From: Candidatus Segatella papionis
GTDB lineage: Bacteria; Bacteroidota; Bacteroidia; Bacteroidales; Bacteroidaceae
Reading direction: 5' to 3'
DNA: 64,000 nt
NCBI GenBank assembly: GCA_002297965.1
Contig: DBLF01000030.1
Coordinates: forward strand, 67,388-131,387
This document shows positions 46,758-57,354 of this stretch, piece after piece. Position numbers and translations under genes: made by a program. The notes below the pieces were generated by a model, which was given only the letters and a program-made list of their open reading frames with translations, did not search any database and was not told the DNA's origin. Position 1 is the stretch's first letter, and each line of letters opens with the position of its first letter.

Positions 46758-46870
46758 AAATCAACTCATCTCTTAAGCAAAAGAGAAACAATATATAGAG
46801 ATAGGTTCAACGAACCATATTTGAAAAAGATATTTAGTCAATATCATTGAACAAGATAAACAATATAAAG

Positions 46871-46880
46871 ACGATATCGT
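46871..46880 (+). promoter_or_regulatory. Perfect palindrome upstream of araD
   Basis: ACGATATCGT, 10 bp, 45 bp before the araD start, in an otherwise AT-rich spacer. It could be a regulator site, but one short palindrome is weak evidence. Confidence 0.3.
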
Positions 46881-46925
46881 AAATGATATAATCAAATAGC
46901 ATCAATAACTTAAATTGAATATATT

Positions 46926-47627
46926 ATGTTAGAAGAATTAAAAGAAAAAGTGTTCAAGGCAAACCTTGACCTCGTAAAGCACAACCTCGTGCTCTTCACA
47001 TGGGGTAACGTGAGTGGCATCGACCGTGAGAAAGGTCTTGTTGTCATCAAACCATCTGGCGTAAGCTACGACACCATGAAGGCTAGCGACATGGTTGTAG
47101 TAGACCTAGAGACAGGTAAGGTGGTAGAGGGCGACTTGAATCCATCTTCAGACACCCCAACCCACTTGGTATTGTATCGCGCATTCCCAGAGTTGGGCGG
47201 TGTGGTTCACACACACTCTACATACGCCACAGCTTGGGCCCAGGCTGGCATGGACATCCCTAACATCGGCACTACTCACGCCGACTACTTCCACGACTGC
47301 ATCCCTTGCACCGATGCTATGACCGAGGATATGATGGCTGAGTATGAGTACAACACAGGCGTTGTCATCGTAGACCGCTTCAAGAAGGACAACATCAACC
47401 CTGTTCACACGCCAGGCGTATTGGTCAAGAACCACGGTCCTTTCACATGGGGCAAGGATGCCGACGAGGCAGTATACCACGCAGTGGTAGCCGAGCAGGT
47501 GGCTAAGATGGCGTTCATCTCGTTCAGCGTGAACCCTAACACCACAATGAACCCATTGCTCGTAGAGAAGCACTTCAGCCGCAAGCACGGTCCAAACGCT
47601 TACTACGGACAGAAGAAAAAGCACTAA
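46926..47627 (+). CDS. araD: L-ribulose-5-phosphate 4-epimerase
   Basis: 233 residues. Class II aldolase fold with the zinc histidines in [16 protein letters not shown] and the phosphate loop [20 protein letters not shown]; also [15 protein letters not shown], typical of AraD. Converts L-ribulose-5-phosphate to D-xylulose-5-phosphate, the last arabinose-specific step. Downstream of araR. Confidence 0.95.
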   Translation: MLEELKEKVFKANLDLVKHNLVLFTWGNVSGIDREKGLVVIKPSGVSYDTMKASDMVVVDLETGKVVEGDLNPSSDTPTHLVLYRAFPELGGVVHTHSTYATAWAQAGMDIPNIGTTHADYFHDCIPCTDAMTEDMMAEYEYNTGVVIVDRFKKDNINPVHTPGVLVKNHGPFTWGKDADEAVYHAVVAEQVAKMAFISFSVNPNTTMNPLLVEKHFSRKHGPNAYYGQKKKH

Positions 47628-47734
47628 ATATGCAAAAACACGACAAGCTCCGCCCCATAACATCAGGGATGGAAAACTAGCGTATATCATATAGAAAATC
47701 ATATAAATAACATAACAATTTAACAACAACAATC

Positions 47735-49276
47735 ATGGTAAAAGCATTTGAAAATTTCGAGATTTGGTTTGTAACTGGTGCACAGCTTCTTTACGGAGGC
47801 GAGACAGTAAAGATAGTAGACGGTCACTCCAAGGATATGGTAGATGGCCTCAACAACAGCGGTATCATCCCTATCAAGGTAGTTTACAAGGGTACAGCTA
47901 ACTCTTCTGCAGAGGTAGAGGCTGTGATGAAGGCTGCCAACAACGACGAGAAGTGCGTGGGTATCATCACATGGATGCACACATTCTCTCCAGCCAAGAT
48001 GTGGATCAAGGGCTTGCAGGCTCTCCAGAAGCCTCTCCTCCACTTCCACACCCAGTACAACGCTGAGTTGCCTTGGAAGGATATCGATATGGACTTCATG
48101 AACCTCAACCAGTCTGCTCACGGCGACATCGAGTTCGGTCATATCTGCACTCGTATGCGCGTACCTCGCAAGGTAGTGGTAGGCTACTGGAAGAGCGAGG
48201 AGGCTCAGAAGCAGATTGCTACTTGGGCTCGTGTAGCTGCCGGTGTAGCTGATGCTCACAACGTACGCTGCTTGATGTTCGGTATGAACATGAACAATGT
48301 AGCCGTAACTGATGGCGACCGTGTGGAATTCGAGCAGCGCTTGGGCTACCACGTAGATTATTACCCAGTATCTTCGCTCATGGAGTACTTCAAGAAGGTA
48401 ACCGACGAGGAGGCTGATGCACTCGTAGAGGAGTACAAGAAGGAATACACCATCAAGATCGACGAAAGCGGCGAGGAAGTTTACTGGGAGAAGGTAAAGA
48501 ACTCTGCCAAGGCTGAAATCGCTCTCCGCCGTGTATTGAAGGACGAGGGTGCCATTGCATTCACAACCAACTTCGACGACCTCGGCGACGCTGATGTCAA
48601 CGATCCTAACTTCGTTGGCTTCGACCAGATTCCTGGTTTGGCTTCACAGCGCTTGATGGCCGAGGGTTATGGTTTCGGTGCTGAGGGCGACTGGAAGACA
48701 GCTTGCCTCTACCGCACACTCTGGGTAATGAACCAGGGCTTGGAGAAGGGGTGCTCTTTCTTGGAAGACTACACATTGAACTTCGCCAAGGACCAGACAT
48801 CAAGCCTTCAGAGCCACATGTTGGAGGTTTGCCCTCTCATCGCTACCGACAAGCCAAAGTTGGAGGTCCACTTCCTCGGCATCGGTATCCGCAAGTCACA
48901 GACCGCTCGTCTCGTGTTCACCTCTAAGACAGGCAAGGGAATCAAGGCTACCGTAGTTGACCTTGGCAACCGTTTCCGTCTCATCGCAAGCGAGGTAGAG
49001 TGCATCGAGCCTCAGGAGATGCCTAAGCTCCCTGTAGCTTCTGCTCTCTGGGTACCACAGCCATCATTCGAGGTAGGCGCAGGAGCATGGATTCTCGCTG
49101 GTGGTACACACCACAGCGCATTCTCTTACGACATCACTGCCGACTACTGGGAGGACTTCTGCGAGATCCTCGGCATCGAGTTTGTCAACATCGACAAGAA
49201 TACCGACCTCCGCAGCTTCAAGCAGCAGCTTCGCAACAATGAGATCTACTACATGCTCAACAAGGCGTTGAAGTAA
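47735..49276 (+). CDS. araA: L-arabinose isomerase
   Basis: 513 residues, near the family's usual 500. Motifs: FVTGAQLLYGGE, WMHTFSPAKMWIKGLQAL, HTQYNAELPWKDIDMDFMNLNQSAHGDIEFG, TNFDDLGD and the metal-site region ending in GTHHSAFSYDI. Converts arabinose to L-ribulose. araB follows 125 bp later across a repeat-rich spacer. Confidence 0.97.
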   Translation: MVKAFENFEIWFVTGAQLLYGGETVKIVDGHSKDMVDGLNNSGIIPIKVVYKGTANSSAEVEAVMKAANNDEKCVGIITWMHTFSPAKMWIKGLQALQKPLLHFHTQYNAELPWKDIDMDFMNLNQSAHGDIEFGHICTRMRVPRKVVVGYWKSEEAQKQIATWARVAAGVADAHNVRCLMFGMNMNNVAVTDGDRVEFEQRLGYHVDYYPVSSLMEYFKKVTDEEADALVEEYKKEYTIKIDESGEEVYWEKVKNSAKAEIALRRVLKDEGAIAFTTNFDDLGDADVNDPNFVGFDQIPGLASQRLMAEGYGFGAEGDWKTACLYRTLWVMNQGLEKGCSFLEDYTLNFAKDQTSSLQSHMLEVCPLIATDKPKLEVHFLGIGIRKSQTARLVFTSKTGKGIKATVVDLGNRFRLIASEVECIEPQEMPKLPVASALWVPQPSFEVGAGAWILAGGTHHSAFSYDITADYWEDFCEILGIEFVNIDKNTDLRSFKQQLRNNEIYYMLNKALK

Positions 49277-49285
49277 AAGTATTTT

Positions 49286-49385
49286 AATGTTAAGTGTTAA
49301 ATGTTGAATAGTAAATTAGGCATACGCCATACAGGTTGCTTCATTTTACTTTCGACAAACCATTTAACACTTAACATTTAACATT
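49286..49385 (+). repeat. Inverted 18-bp repeat and 25-nt element in the araA-araB spacer
   Basis: AATGTTAAGTGTTAAATG (49286-49303) is the reverse complement of CATTTAACACTTAACATT (49361-49378). Positions 49361-49385 are also identical to 7511-7535 upstream of oadB. Confidence 0.85.
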
Positions 49386-49401
49386 TAACATTGCAATCAA
49401 A

Positions 49402-50997
49402 ATGAGTAACGCAAAACAAACAATCGAGGCTGGCAAGGCGATTCTCGGTATCGAGTTTGGCTCTACCCGAATCAAGGCAGTCTTGATCGACACAGATAAC
49501 AACCCTATCGCACAGGGTAGCCACGAGTGGGAAAACCAATTGGTAGACGGCTTGTGGACCTACAGCATCGAAAACATCTGGGCGGGCTTGCAGGATTGCT
49601 ACGCAGACCTTCGCAAGAACGTGAAGGCTGAGTACGACTGCGAAATCAAGCAGTTGGCAGCCATCGGTATCTCTGCGATGATGCACGGCTACATGGCTTT
49701 CGGCAAGGATCAGAACATCCTCGTACCTTTCCGCACTTGGCGCAACACCAACACAGCCAAGGCTGCGGCAGAGCTTTCTGAGCTCTTCCACTTCAATATC
49801 CCATTGCGCTGGAGCATCTCTCACGTTTACCAGGCTATCCTCAATGGCGAGGAGCACGTAAACAAGATTGACTTCCTCACAACGCTCGCTGGTTACATCC
49901 ACTGGCAGTTGACAGGCAAGAAGGTATTGGGCGTAGGCGACGCATCTGGTATGCTCCCTATCGACTCCAACACCAACAACTACGATGCAGAGATGGTTGC
50001 TAAGTTCGACAAGCTCATCGAGCCTAAGAACTTGGGCTGGAAGATTCTCGACATTCTCCCAGAGGTATTGAACGCAGGCGAAGACGCAGGCGTATTGACC
50101 GAGGAAGGTGCCAAGAAGCTCGATCCATCTGGCAATCTACAGGCTGGTGCTCCTCTCTGCCCTCCAGAGGGTGACGCAGGCACAGGTATGGTAGCCACCA
50201 ACGCGGTTCGCCAGCGCACAGGTAACGTAAGTGCAGGTACCTCTTCGTTCTCCATGATTGTATTGGAGAAAGCCTTGAGCAAACCTTACGAAGTCATTGA
50301 TATGGTGACAACTCCAGACGGTAGCCCAGTGGCAATGGTTCACTGCAACAACTGTACTTCCGACCTCAATGCATGGGTAGGTCTCTTCAAGCAGTACCAG
50401 GAGTTGCTCGGCGTACCAGTAGATATGAACGAGGTATTCGGCAAGCTCTACAACCACGCTCTTGAGGGCGATGCTGATTGCGGTGGCTTGGTTGCCTACA
50501 ACTACATCTCTGGTGAGCCTGTAACGGGTCTCGCAGAGGGTCGCCCAATGTTCGTTCGCTCTGCCAACGACCACTTCAACCTCGCCAACTTCATGCGTGC
50601 GAACCTCTACGCTTCTGTAGCCGTATTGAAGATTGGCAACGACGTATTGTTCAAGGACGAGAAGGTACAGGTAGACCGCATCACAGGTCATGGCGGCTTG
50701 TTCAAGACCAAGGGCGTGGGTCAGCGCATCCTCGCCGCAGCCATCAATTCCCCTATCTCTGTCATGGAGACAGCTGGCGAAGGTGGCGCTTGGGGCATCG
50801 CATTGCTCGCAGGTTATCTAGTAAACAATGATGAGAAGCTCAGCCTCGCCGACTACCTCGACAAGAAGGTATTCGCAGGCAACACAGGTGTGGAAATTGC
50901 TCCAACAGCCGAGGACGTTGCAGGCTTCGACAATTACATTGAGACCTACAAAGCCGGTTTGGCTATCGAGCAGGCAGCTGTAGAGAACAAGAAATAA
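49402..50997 (+). CDS. araB: FGGY-family L-ribulokinase (AraB-type)
   Basis: 531 residues with the FGGY kinase layout: [16 protein letters not shown] at the start, [26 protein letters not shown] in the ATP part, and [20 protein letters not shown] near the end. Annotated xylulokinase in some genomes, but its position between araA and the rest of the arabinose genes makes ribulokinase the likely role, as in Bacteroides. Phosphorylates L-ribulose to L-ribulose-5-phosphate. Confidence 0.85.
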   Translation: MSNAKQTIEAGKAILGIEFGSTRIKAVLIDTDNNPIAQGSHEWENQLVDGLWTYSIENIWAGLQDCYADLRKNVKAEYDCEIKQLAAIGISAMMHGYMAFGKDQNILVPFRTWRNTNTAKAAAELSELFHFNIPLRWSISHVYQAILNGEEHVNKIDFLTTLAGYIHWQLTGKKVLGVGDASGMLPIDSNTNNYDAEMVAKFDKLIEPKNLGWKILDILPEVLNAGEDAGVLTEEGAKKLDPSGNLQAGAPLCPPEGDAGTGMVATNAVRQRTGNVSAGTSSFSMIVLEKALSKPYEVIDMVTTPDGSPVAMVHCNNCTSDLNAWVGLFKQYQELLGVPVDMNEVFGKLYNHALEGDADCGGLVAYNYISGEPVTGLAEGRPMFVRSANDHFNLANFMRANLYASVAVLKIGNDVLFKDEKVQVDRITGHGGLFKTKGVGQRILAAAINSPISVMETAGEGGAWGIALLAGYLVNNDEKLSLADYLDKKVFAGNTGVEIAPTAEDVAGFDNYIETYKAGLAIEQAAVENKK

Positions 50998-51094
50998 TAA
51001 AAAACATAAAATGTTCAATGCGTTTGTGGGGGATTTTCCCTCACGAACGTATTACCTATAAACATTAATCAACAGAAACAACAACTATAATAAT

Positions 51095-52666
51095 ATGAAC
51101 AGACTTTTCGCAACCGCTCTATTATCTACAGCTGTTGCATTCTCAGCTCAGGCTCAGGATGTGACGGGCTCAATCCATGTAAACCAAGGCAAGCAAAAGA
51201 TTAACAGAGAAATCTATGGTCAGTTTGCCGAGCATCTTGGCAGCTGTATCTACGGAGGACTCTGGGTAGGTCCTGATTCCAAGATTCCTAACACGCAGGG
51301 TTATCGCAACGACGTGCTCCAAGCTCTCAAAGACTTGAAGGTTCCTGTTTTAAGATGGCCAGGAGGATGCTTCGCCGATGAGTACCATTGGATGGATGGC
51401 ATCGGACCTCGCGAGAATCGCCCAAAGATGCAAAATAACAATTGGGGTGGCACCATTGAGGACAATTCATTCGGAACACACGAGTTTCTGAACCTATGCG
51501 AGATGTTGGGATGCGAGCCTTACATCAGTGGTAATGTAGGCTCTGGCACTGTAGAGGAGTTAGCCAAATGGGTGGAATACATGACCAGCGACGGCGACAC
51601 CCCAATGGCAAAGCTTCGACGACAAAACGGACGCGACAAAGCCTGGAAGGTAAAATACCTAGGAGTAGGCAATGAAAGTTGGGGATGCGGAGGCAATATG
51701 CGACCAGAGTACTACGCTGACCTCTTCCGTCGCTACTCCGTGTATTGCCGCAACTATGATGGAAACGAGTTATACAAGATTGCATCAGGTGCCAGCGACT
51801 ACGACTATAACTGGACCAAGGTGCTGATGGATCGTGTGGGACATCGTGCCAATGGTATCTCCTTACATTATTATACAGTGACAGGATGGAATGGCAGTAA
51901 AGGTTCTGCTACCAAGTTTAGCAACGACGACTACTATTGGACTATGGGCAAATGCCTCGAAATCGAGGACGTAATCAAGAAGCACGAAGCTATCATGGAC
52001 AAGGCTGACCCTAAAAAGCAAATCGGTCTTCTTGTAGATGAATGGGGCACATGGTGGGACGAGGAGCCTGGCACCATCAAGGGACATCTCTACCAGCAAA
52101 ACTGTATGCGTGATGCCTTTGTGGCAGCTCTCTCGCTGAACGTGTTCCATCGCCATGCCGACCGTGTAAAGATGGCAAACATCGCACAGGTAGTGAACGT
52201 GCTTCAGTCTATGATTCTTACCGACACCAAGGGCACAGGTCACATGGTATTGACACCAACCTATCACGTATTCAATATGTACAAGGACTTTCAGGAGGCG
52301 ACCTATCTGCCAATGGATGTAAAGTGCGACTCCATGGAGGTACGTGGCGATGACCATGCCAAGGACGGAAGAAAAATTCCGATGGTTTCTACTTCAGCAG
52401 CCAAAAAGGCAGATGGCACAGTGGTAGTATCGCTAGCCAATGTGAGCCTCGATAAGGCGCAGGAAGTGGAGTTTAATCTAGATGGTCTGAAAGCTCCTAA
52501 AGCTGTGATCGGTCAGATTCTCGCTTGCAAAAAAGTGAGCGACTTCAACGACTTCGAGCACCCAGACATAGTGAAGCCTGCGGTTTTCAAGGATGCAAAA
52601 CTTACGAAAAACACCTTGAAAGTAAAGATTCCTGCCAAATCTATAGTAGTTTTGAAAATAAAATAG
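51095..52666 (+). CDS. Secreted GH51 alpha-L-arabinofuranosidase
   Basis: 523 residues with a signal peptide ([18 protein letters not shown]). GH51 features: [14 protein letters not shown] at the start, [19 protein letters not shown], the acid/base region [11 protein letters not shown], and the nucleophile region [15 protein letters not shown]. It releases arabinose from arabinan or arabinoxylan in the periplasm. Part of the ara locus, so breakdown, import and metabolism are physically linked. Confidence 0.93.
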   Translation: MNRLFATALLSTAVAFSAQAQDVTGSIHVNQGKQKINREIYGQFAEHLGSCIYGGLWVGPDSKIPNTQGYRNDVLQALKDLKVPVLRWPGGCFADEYHWMDGIGPRENRPKMQNNNWGGTIEDNSFGTHEFLNLCEMLGCEPYISGNVGSGTVEELAKWVEYMTSDGDTPMAKLRRQNGRDKAWKVKYLGVGNESWGCGGNMRPEYYADLFRRYSVYCRNYDGNELYKIASGASDYDYNWTKVLMDRVGHRANGISLHYYTVTGWNGSKGSATKFSNDDYYWTMGKCLEIEDVIKKHEAIMDKADPKKQIGLLVDEWGTWWDEEPGTIKGHLYQQNCMRDAFVAALSLNVFHRHADRVKMANIAQVVNVLQSMILTDTKGTGHMVLTPTYHVFNMYKDFQEATYLPMDVKCDSMEVRGDDHAKDGRKIPMVSTSAAKKADGTVVVSLANVSLDKAQEVEFNLDGLKAPKAVIGQILACKKVSDFNDFEHPDIVKPAVFKDAKLTKNTLKVKIPAKSIVVLKIK

Positions 52667-52754
52667 TATATTTGCAAACAGTATTCAAGCTTAGTGGGCA
52701 ATATTAAAGTTTCAGTAGGATAAAAATATTAACAATAATAAATACAATTGTGTT

Positions 52755-54776
52755 ATGAACGACATTAAAGTAATGAATCATGCAGCCGACAACATCCGTA
52801 TCTTGGCTGCCTCAATGGTAGAGAAAGCAAACTCAGGTCACCCAGGTGGTGCCATGGGCGGTGCCGATTTCATCAATGTTCTCTTCTCAGAGTTCTTGGT
52901 TTACGATCCATCCGACCCTACATGGACTGGTCGTGACCGTTTCTTCCTCGACCCTGGACACATGAGTCCAATGCTCTATTCTGGCTTGTGCTTGCGTGGT
53001 TTCTTCTCTCTCGAAGATCTCCAGCAGTTCCGCCAGTGGGGTTCAGTCACTCCTGGTCACCCAGAATTGGATGTAAAACGTGGCATCGAGAACTCGTCTG
53101 GTCCTCTTGGTCAGGGTCATGCCATCGCAGCTGGTGCAGCTGTAGCAGAGAAATTCTTGGAGGCTCGCTTGGGTTCTACCATGATGCAGCATAAGATTTA
53201 CGCCTACATCTCTGATGGTGCCGTAGAGGAGGAAATCTCTCAGGGCGTTGGTCGCATCGCAGGTACACTTGGTTTGAACAACCTCATTATGTTCTACGAT
53301 TCCAACGATATCCAGCTTTCTACTGAGTGTGGAGTTGTAATGAAGGAAGACACCGAGATGAAGTACAAGGCTTGGGGTTGGAACGTCATCAAGATCAATG
53401 GTAATGATGTCGCTCAGATACGTGAGGCTCTCACTGAAGCCCAGAAAGAAACAGAGCGCCCTACACTCATCATTGGTAAGACCATCATGGGTAAGGGAGC
53501 CTTGAAGGCTGATGGTTCTAGCTATGAGGCTAGCATCAAGACCCACGGAGCTCCTCTCGGTGGTGAAGCTTACGTCAACACCATCAAGCATCTTGGCGGT
53601 GACCCAGAGAATCCATTCGTTATTTTCGACGACGTGAAGGAACTCTATGCTAAGCGTGCCGAGGAGTTGAAAAAGATTGTAGCAGAGCGCAAGGCTGCCG
53701 AGGCTGAGTGGCGCAAGGCTAACCCTGAGAAGGCTGCACAGATGGACGAATGGTTCAGTGGCAAGGCTCCTAAGGTGGATTGGAGCAAGGTGGAGCAGAA
53801 GGAAGGTTCAGCTACACGTGCTGCCAGCGCAGCTTGTCTTGGTGTATTGGCTGAGCAGGTGCCTAATATGATTTGTGCTTCAGCCGACCTTTCTAACTCT
53901 GATAAGACAGACGGTTTCTTGAAGAAGACCAAGAGCATCGTTCGTGGCGACTTCTCTGGTGCATTCTTCCAGGCTGGTGTGGCTGAGTTGACAATGGCTG
54001 ATATGTGTATCGGTATGATGCTCCACGGTGGTGTGGTAGCTGCTATGGGTACATTCTTCGTATTCTCCGACTATATGAAGCCAGCTGTTCGTCTGGCTGC
54101 TTTGATGCAGGTTCCTGTGAAGTTCATCTGGACTCACGATGCATTCCGCGTTGGTGAGGATGGACCTACCCACGAGCCAGTAGAGCAGGAGGCTCAGATT
54201 CGCTTGATGGAGAAGTTGAAGAACCACGCAGGCAAGGACAGCGTTCGCGTATTCCGTCCAGCTGATGCAGATGAGACTACCGTTTGCTGGAAGCTCGCCA
54301 TGGAGAACATCGACACTCCTACAGCGCTCATCTTCTCTCGTCAGGGCATCGCTAAGTTGCCAGAGGGCAACGACTACGAGCAGGCAGCCAAGGGTGCTTA
54401 CATCGTAGCAGGCAGCGACGAGAACCCAGACGTTATCTTGGTAGCTAGCGGTTCTGAGGTTTCTACCTTGGAGGCAGGTACCGAGGCTTTGCGCAAGGAC
54501 GGCATCAAGGTTCGCGTGGTAAGCGCTCCATCAGAGGGCTTGTTCCGTGGTCAGAGCAAGGAGTATCAGGAGAGCGTATTGCCTAAGAACGCCAAGATTT
54601 TCGGTATGACAGCAGGTTTGCCTGTCACTCTCGAAGGTCTCGTAGGTGCCAACGGCAAGGTTTGGGGTATGCAGAGCTTCGGATTCTCTGCTCCTTACAA
54701 GGTGCTCGACGAGAAGCTTGGTTACACAGGCGAGAACGTCTATAAGCAGGTAAAGGCTTTCTTGGCTGAGGCATAA
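52755..54776 (+). CDS. tkt: Transketolase
   Basis: 673 residues. TPP motif GDG is seen in modified form (YISDGAVEEE around residue 155), then the binding loop LIMFYDSNDIQLS, the transketolase signature region THDAFRVGEDGPTHEPVEQEAQIRLM and the C-terminal domain. Splits xylulose-5-phosphate in the pentose phosphate pathway. It belongs to the ara locus, as in Bacteroides. Confidence 0.96.
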   Translation: MNDIKVMNHAADNIRILAASMVEKANSGHPGGAMGGADFINVLFSEFLVYDPSDPTWTGRDRFFLDPGHMSPMLYSGLCLRGFFSLEDLQQFRQWGSVTPGHPELDVKRGIENSSGPLGQGHAIAAGAAVAEKFLEARLGSTMMQHKIYAYISDGAVEEEISQGVGRIAGTLGLNNLIMFYDSNDIQLSTECGVVMKEDTEMKYKAWGWNVIKINGNDVAQIREALTEAQKETERPTLIIGKTIMGKGALKADGSSYEASIKTHGAPLGGEAYVNTIKHLGGDPENPFVIFDDVKELYAKRAEELKKIVAERKAAEAEWRKANPEKAAQMDEWFSGKAPKVDWSKVEQKEGSATRAASAACLGVLAEQVPNMICASADLSNSDKTDGFLKKTKSIVRGDFSGAFFQAGVAELTMADMCIGMMLHGGVVAAMGTFFVFSDYMKPAVRLAALMQVPVKFIWTHDAFRVGEDGPTHEPVEQEAQIRLMEKLKNHAGKDSVRVFRPADADETTVCWKLAMENIDTPTALIFSRQGIAKLPEGNDYEQAAKGAYIVAGSDENPDVILVASGSEVSTLEAGTEALRKDGIKVRVVSAPSEGLFRGQSKEYQESVLPKNAKIFGMTAGLPVTLEGLVGANGKVWGMQSFGFSAPYKVLDEKLGYTGENVYKQVKAFLAEA

Positions 54777-54785
54777 ATTAAGTGA

Positions 54786-54867
54786 AGAGTGAAGAACGAT
54801 GAGTGAAGGATTCAAATGCTTATTTCATATAGTTTCCGGATTCAAATAACTTATCGTTCTCCACTCC
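54786..54867 (+). terminator. Large-loop hairpin after tkt
   Basis: AGTGAAGAACGAT-type left arm pairs with ATCGTTCTCCACT over a long loop, then CCTTTTATATT. Two copies of GGATTCAAAT (54808 and 54838) lie in the loop. Confidence 0.5.
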
Positions 54868-54974
54868 TTTTATATTATTAACCTTGTGAATCACAAAGAC
54901 GATTCAAGTGTAGATGTCTATAATGGTCATCCCTCTTTTCTCTCTTTGTATTTCACCCTAAAAATGAAAGTATT

Positions 54975-55418
54975 ATGGAAGTAAAGACTGTAGGTTTGGC
55001 TAGCGATCACGCTGGTTTCCCAATGAAGCAATTTGTTTTGCAATATCTAGAGAAGAAAGGTTATCCTGTCAAGGATTACGGTACATACAGCGATGAGAGC
55101 GTTGACTATCCAGACTTTGCCCACCCTTTGGCAGAAGGCATCGAGAGCGGAGAAGTTTATCCAGGTATCGGCATTTGTGGTAGTGGCGAGGGCATGGCAA
55201 TGACCTTGAATAAGCACCAAGGTGTTCGTGCCGGATTGGTATGGAACAAGGATATTGCTCAGCTCATCCGTCAGCACAATGATGCCAACTGCATCGTTCT
55301 TCCTGGCAGATTCATCGACAATAAGACAGCAGAGGCTATTCTCGACGAGTTCTTCTCTGCAACCTTCGAAGGCGGTCGCCACGAGCGCCGTGTCAAGAAG
55401 ATTCCTGTTCAGAAGTAA
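54975..55418 (+). CDS. rpiB: Ribose 5-phosphate isomerase B
   Basis: 147 residues. RpiB motifs: VGLASDHAGFPMKQ, the substrate loop GICGSGEGMAMTLNKHQGVRAGLVW, and HNDANCIVLPGRF. Interconverts ribose-5-phosphate and ribulose-5-phosphate, complementing the transketolase upstream. Ends the arabinose locus. Confidence 0.95.
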   Translation: MEVKTVGLASDHAGFPMKQFVLQYLEKKGYPVKDYGTYSDESVDYPDFAHPLAEGIESGEVYPGIGICGSGEGMAMTLNKHQGVRAGLVWNKDIAQLIRQHNDANCIVLPGRFIDNKTAEAILDEFFSATFEGGRHERRVKKIPVQK

Positions 55419-55440
55419 CATAAAATAATCCTTTTTTATA

Positions 55441-55478
55441 AAGGCTGGACCATTCAAAAAGAGTAGTCCAGCCTTTTT
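55441..55478 (+). terminator. Terminator after rpiB
   Basis: AAGGCTGGAC pairs with GTCCAGCCTT (15-nt loop), then TTT. Confidence 0.85.
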
Positions 55479-55513
55479 CCTCTGACACAAGTTTTTCCCA
55501 AAGCCTAGTATTA

Positions 55514-55609
55514 ATATTCTCTTATTTTTGATATTCTCTTATTATTGACAATTTCTCTTTCATCGACAATCTCTCCTTTATTGACAATTTCTCATTTATT
55601 GATTTCTCC
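55514..55609. repeat. Tandem degenerate 18-bp repeats
   Basis: Five to six units of a degenerate ATATTCTCTTATTATTGAC/AATTTCTCATTTATTGA type, at 55514, 55531, 55550, 55568, 55586 and a partial at 55603. The whole spacer 55479-55824 holds no gene. Confidence 0.8.
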
Positions 55610-55824
55610 ACCTATCACTCCCTCTCCCTTATAGTCCCAACATTATTTCCAATGCCTCTTTTATCCTCTTTTATTATATAAAACCACTCTTTTTATTAAA
55701 TAGGTATAAATGAAAAGAAATACTTCACTATCCCAAGATTTGTTAAAACAAGCAGCCTAAAATAAACTTTTTTCTCATTTTTCAAGTCTAATATCATATC
55801 AAATTAATAGTAAACACAAATAAT

Positions 55825-57162
55825 ATGAACGGAAGTATCAAAAGCACGATGGTTGCTCTCATTATGGCAGCAGCCCCAGCAGTAGCAACACAAGCCAAGC
55901 AATGGTCGCTCAAAGATTGTATCGACTATGCGCTTGCCAACAACATCTCGTTGCAAAAGACGCAGCTCACCAAGGCTAGCGCACAGGAAGACTATCTGCA
56001 ATCAAAAGCAGCCTTGCTGCCATCACTCAGCGCCAACACCCAGCAAAGCATTAACTACACACCTTGGGTAGCCAGCGGAATCAGCTCTGACGGTTTTTCG
56101 AGAGCCAGCGTTGACAAGGTATATTACAATGGTTCTTATTCTGTAATGGGTAACTATACCATCTGGAACGGTAACAAGAACCGTAACCAAGTGAAGCTCA
56201 ACCAACTCACAGCCGAGGCTGCACAACTGGATTCTGCCACACAGGCAGTAAAGCTGCAAGAGCAGATTGCACAACTCTATGTGCAGATACTCTACTCCAC
56301 CGAGGCCATTAAGGTGAATCAGGAGAGCTATAAGTCGAGCGTGCAGAACGAGGAACGCGGCAAGGAAATGGTGAAAATAGGCAAGATGAGCCAAGCCGAC
56401 CTTTCTCAGCTCACCGCTCAGCGAGCACAGGATGAATATGATATCGTACAGGCTGAAAGCAACGTGAAGAACTACAAACGACAATTGAAGGAATTGCTCC
56501 AGATTACTTCGGATGAGGCTTTCGACATCCAGACACCAACCACGACAGACGAGATGGCACTTGCTACCATTCCCGCCCTCAATGGTGTGTATGAGTCAGC
56601 GCTCAACAACCGACCAGAATTCAAGACATTCCAAAATCAGCTGGCACAGAATGACCTCAATATCAAGATTGCCAAGGCTGGTAAATTGCCTACCATCAGT
56701 GCCAACGCTGGAGTATCCACTAGCAATACATCCATGAACAGCAATGGACTTGGAAAGCAGTTGAAGACCAATTTCAATGTAGGTGGTGGCATCGGCGTAA
56801 GCATTCCTCTCTTCGACAATCGATCCACCAAGACTCAGGTCAACAAGGCTTTGATTCAGCGCGAGAGCATCCAGCTCGATTTGAAGAACGAGCAGACACA
56901 GCTCTACTCCACCATAGAGAATTATTGGTTGCAAGCTACCACCAACCAAAGCCAATTCAAGGCAGCAAAGGTGAGCAGCGAGAGCGCACAGACTAGCTAC
57001 AATCTGCTGAGCGAGCAGTTTAAGTTGGGGCTCAAGAACATTGTGGAATTGCGTACAGGCAAAGACAATCTGCTCAAGGCAAAGCAAAACGAGTTACAAG
57101 CGAAGTACATGACCATCCTCAACATCAATATGCTCAAGTTCTACAAGGATGGCAGAATTTAA
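55825..57162 (+). CDS. TolC-family outer-membrane efflux channel
   Basis: 445 residues with a signal peptide (VALIMAAAPAVATQAK). TolC family features: WSLKDCIDYALANNISLQKTQL, long coiled coils in two halves, and the GGGIGVSIPLFDNRSTKTQV strand region. It forms the outer-membrane exit duct. The adaptor, ATPase and permease genes follow on the same strand, so it is part of a tripartite exporter. Substrate unknown. Confidence 0.92.
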   Translation: MNGSIKSTMVALIMAAAPAVATQAKQWSLKDCIDYALANNISLQKTQLTKASAQEDYLQSKAALLPSLSANTQQSINYTPWVASGISSDGFSRASVDKVYYNGSYSVMGNYTIWNGNKNRNQVKLNQLTAEAAQLDSATQAVKLQEQIAQLYVQILYSTEAIKVNQESYKSSVQNEERGKEMVKIGKMSQADLSQLTAQRAQDEYDIVQAESNVKNYKRQLKELLQITSDEAFDIQTPTTTDEMALATIPALNGVYESALNNRPEFKTFQNQLAQNDLNIKIAKAGKLPTISANAGVSTSNTSMNSNGLGKQLKTNFNVGGGIGVSIPLFDNRSTKTQVNKALIQRESIQLDLKNEQTQLYSTIENYWLQATTNQSQFKAAKVSSESAQTSYNLLSEQFKLGLKNIVELRTGKDNLLKAKQNELQAKYMTILNINMLKFYKDGRI

Positions 57163-57226
57163 TATAAAATTGCATGCACAACTCTAATCAGGGATATATA
57201 ACAGGTATATATAATAAGGTATTATC

Positions 57227-57292
57227 TCAAATCAGATATTATATATTACAAATCAGACCTTATATATAATATAATCAGACCTTATATATTAT
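57227..57292. repeat. Three AATCAGA-TTATATAT repeats before the adaptor gene
   Basis: AAATCAGATATTATATATTA, AAATCAGACCTTATATATAA and ATAATCAGACCTTATATATT follow one another with a period of about 21-22 bp. Confidence 0.7.
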
Positions 57293-57354
57293 AAAGGTGT
57301 TATATCTAATAAAGTATCTTCAGGAGCAAATATAAACATAGTAAATATAGAAAA

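Noticed and set aside
55514..55609. CRISPR array
   Set aside because: Contiguous degenerate tandem repeats, no spacers, no cas genes.
57227..57292. CRISPR array
   Set aside because: Only three short imperfect repeats with no unique spacers between them and no cas genes.
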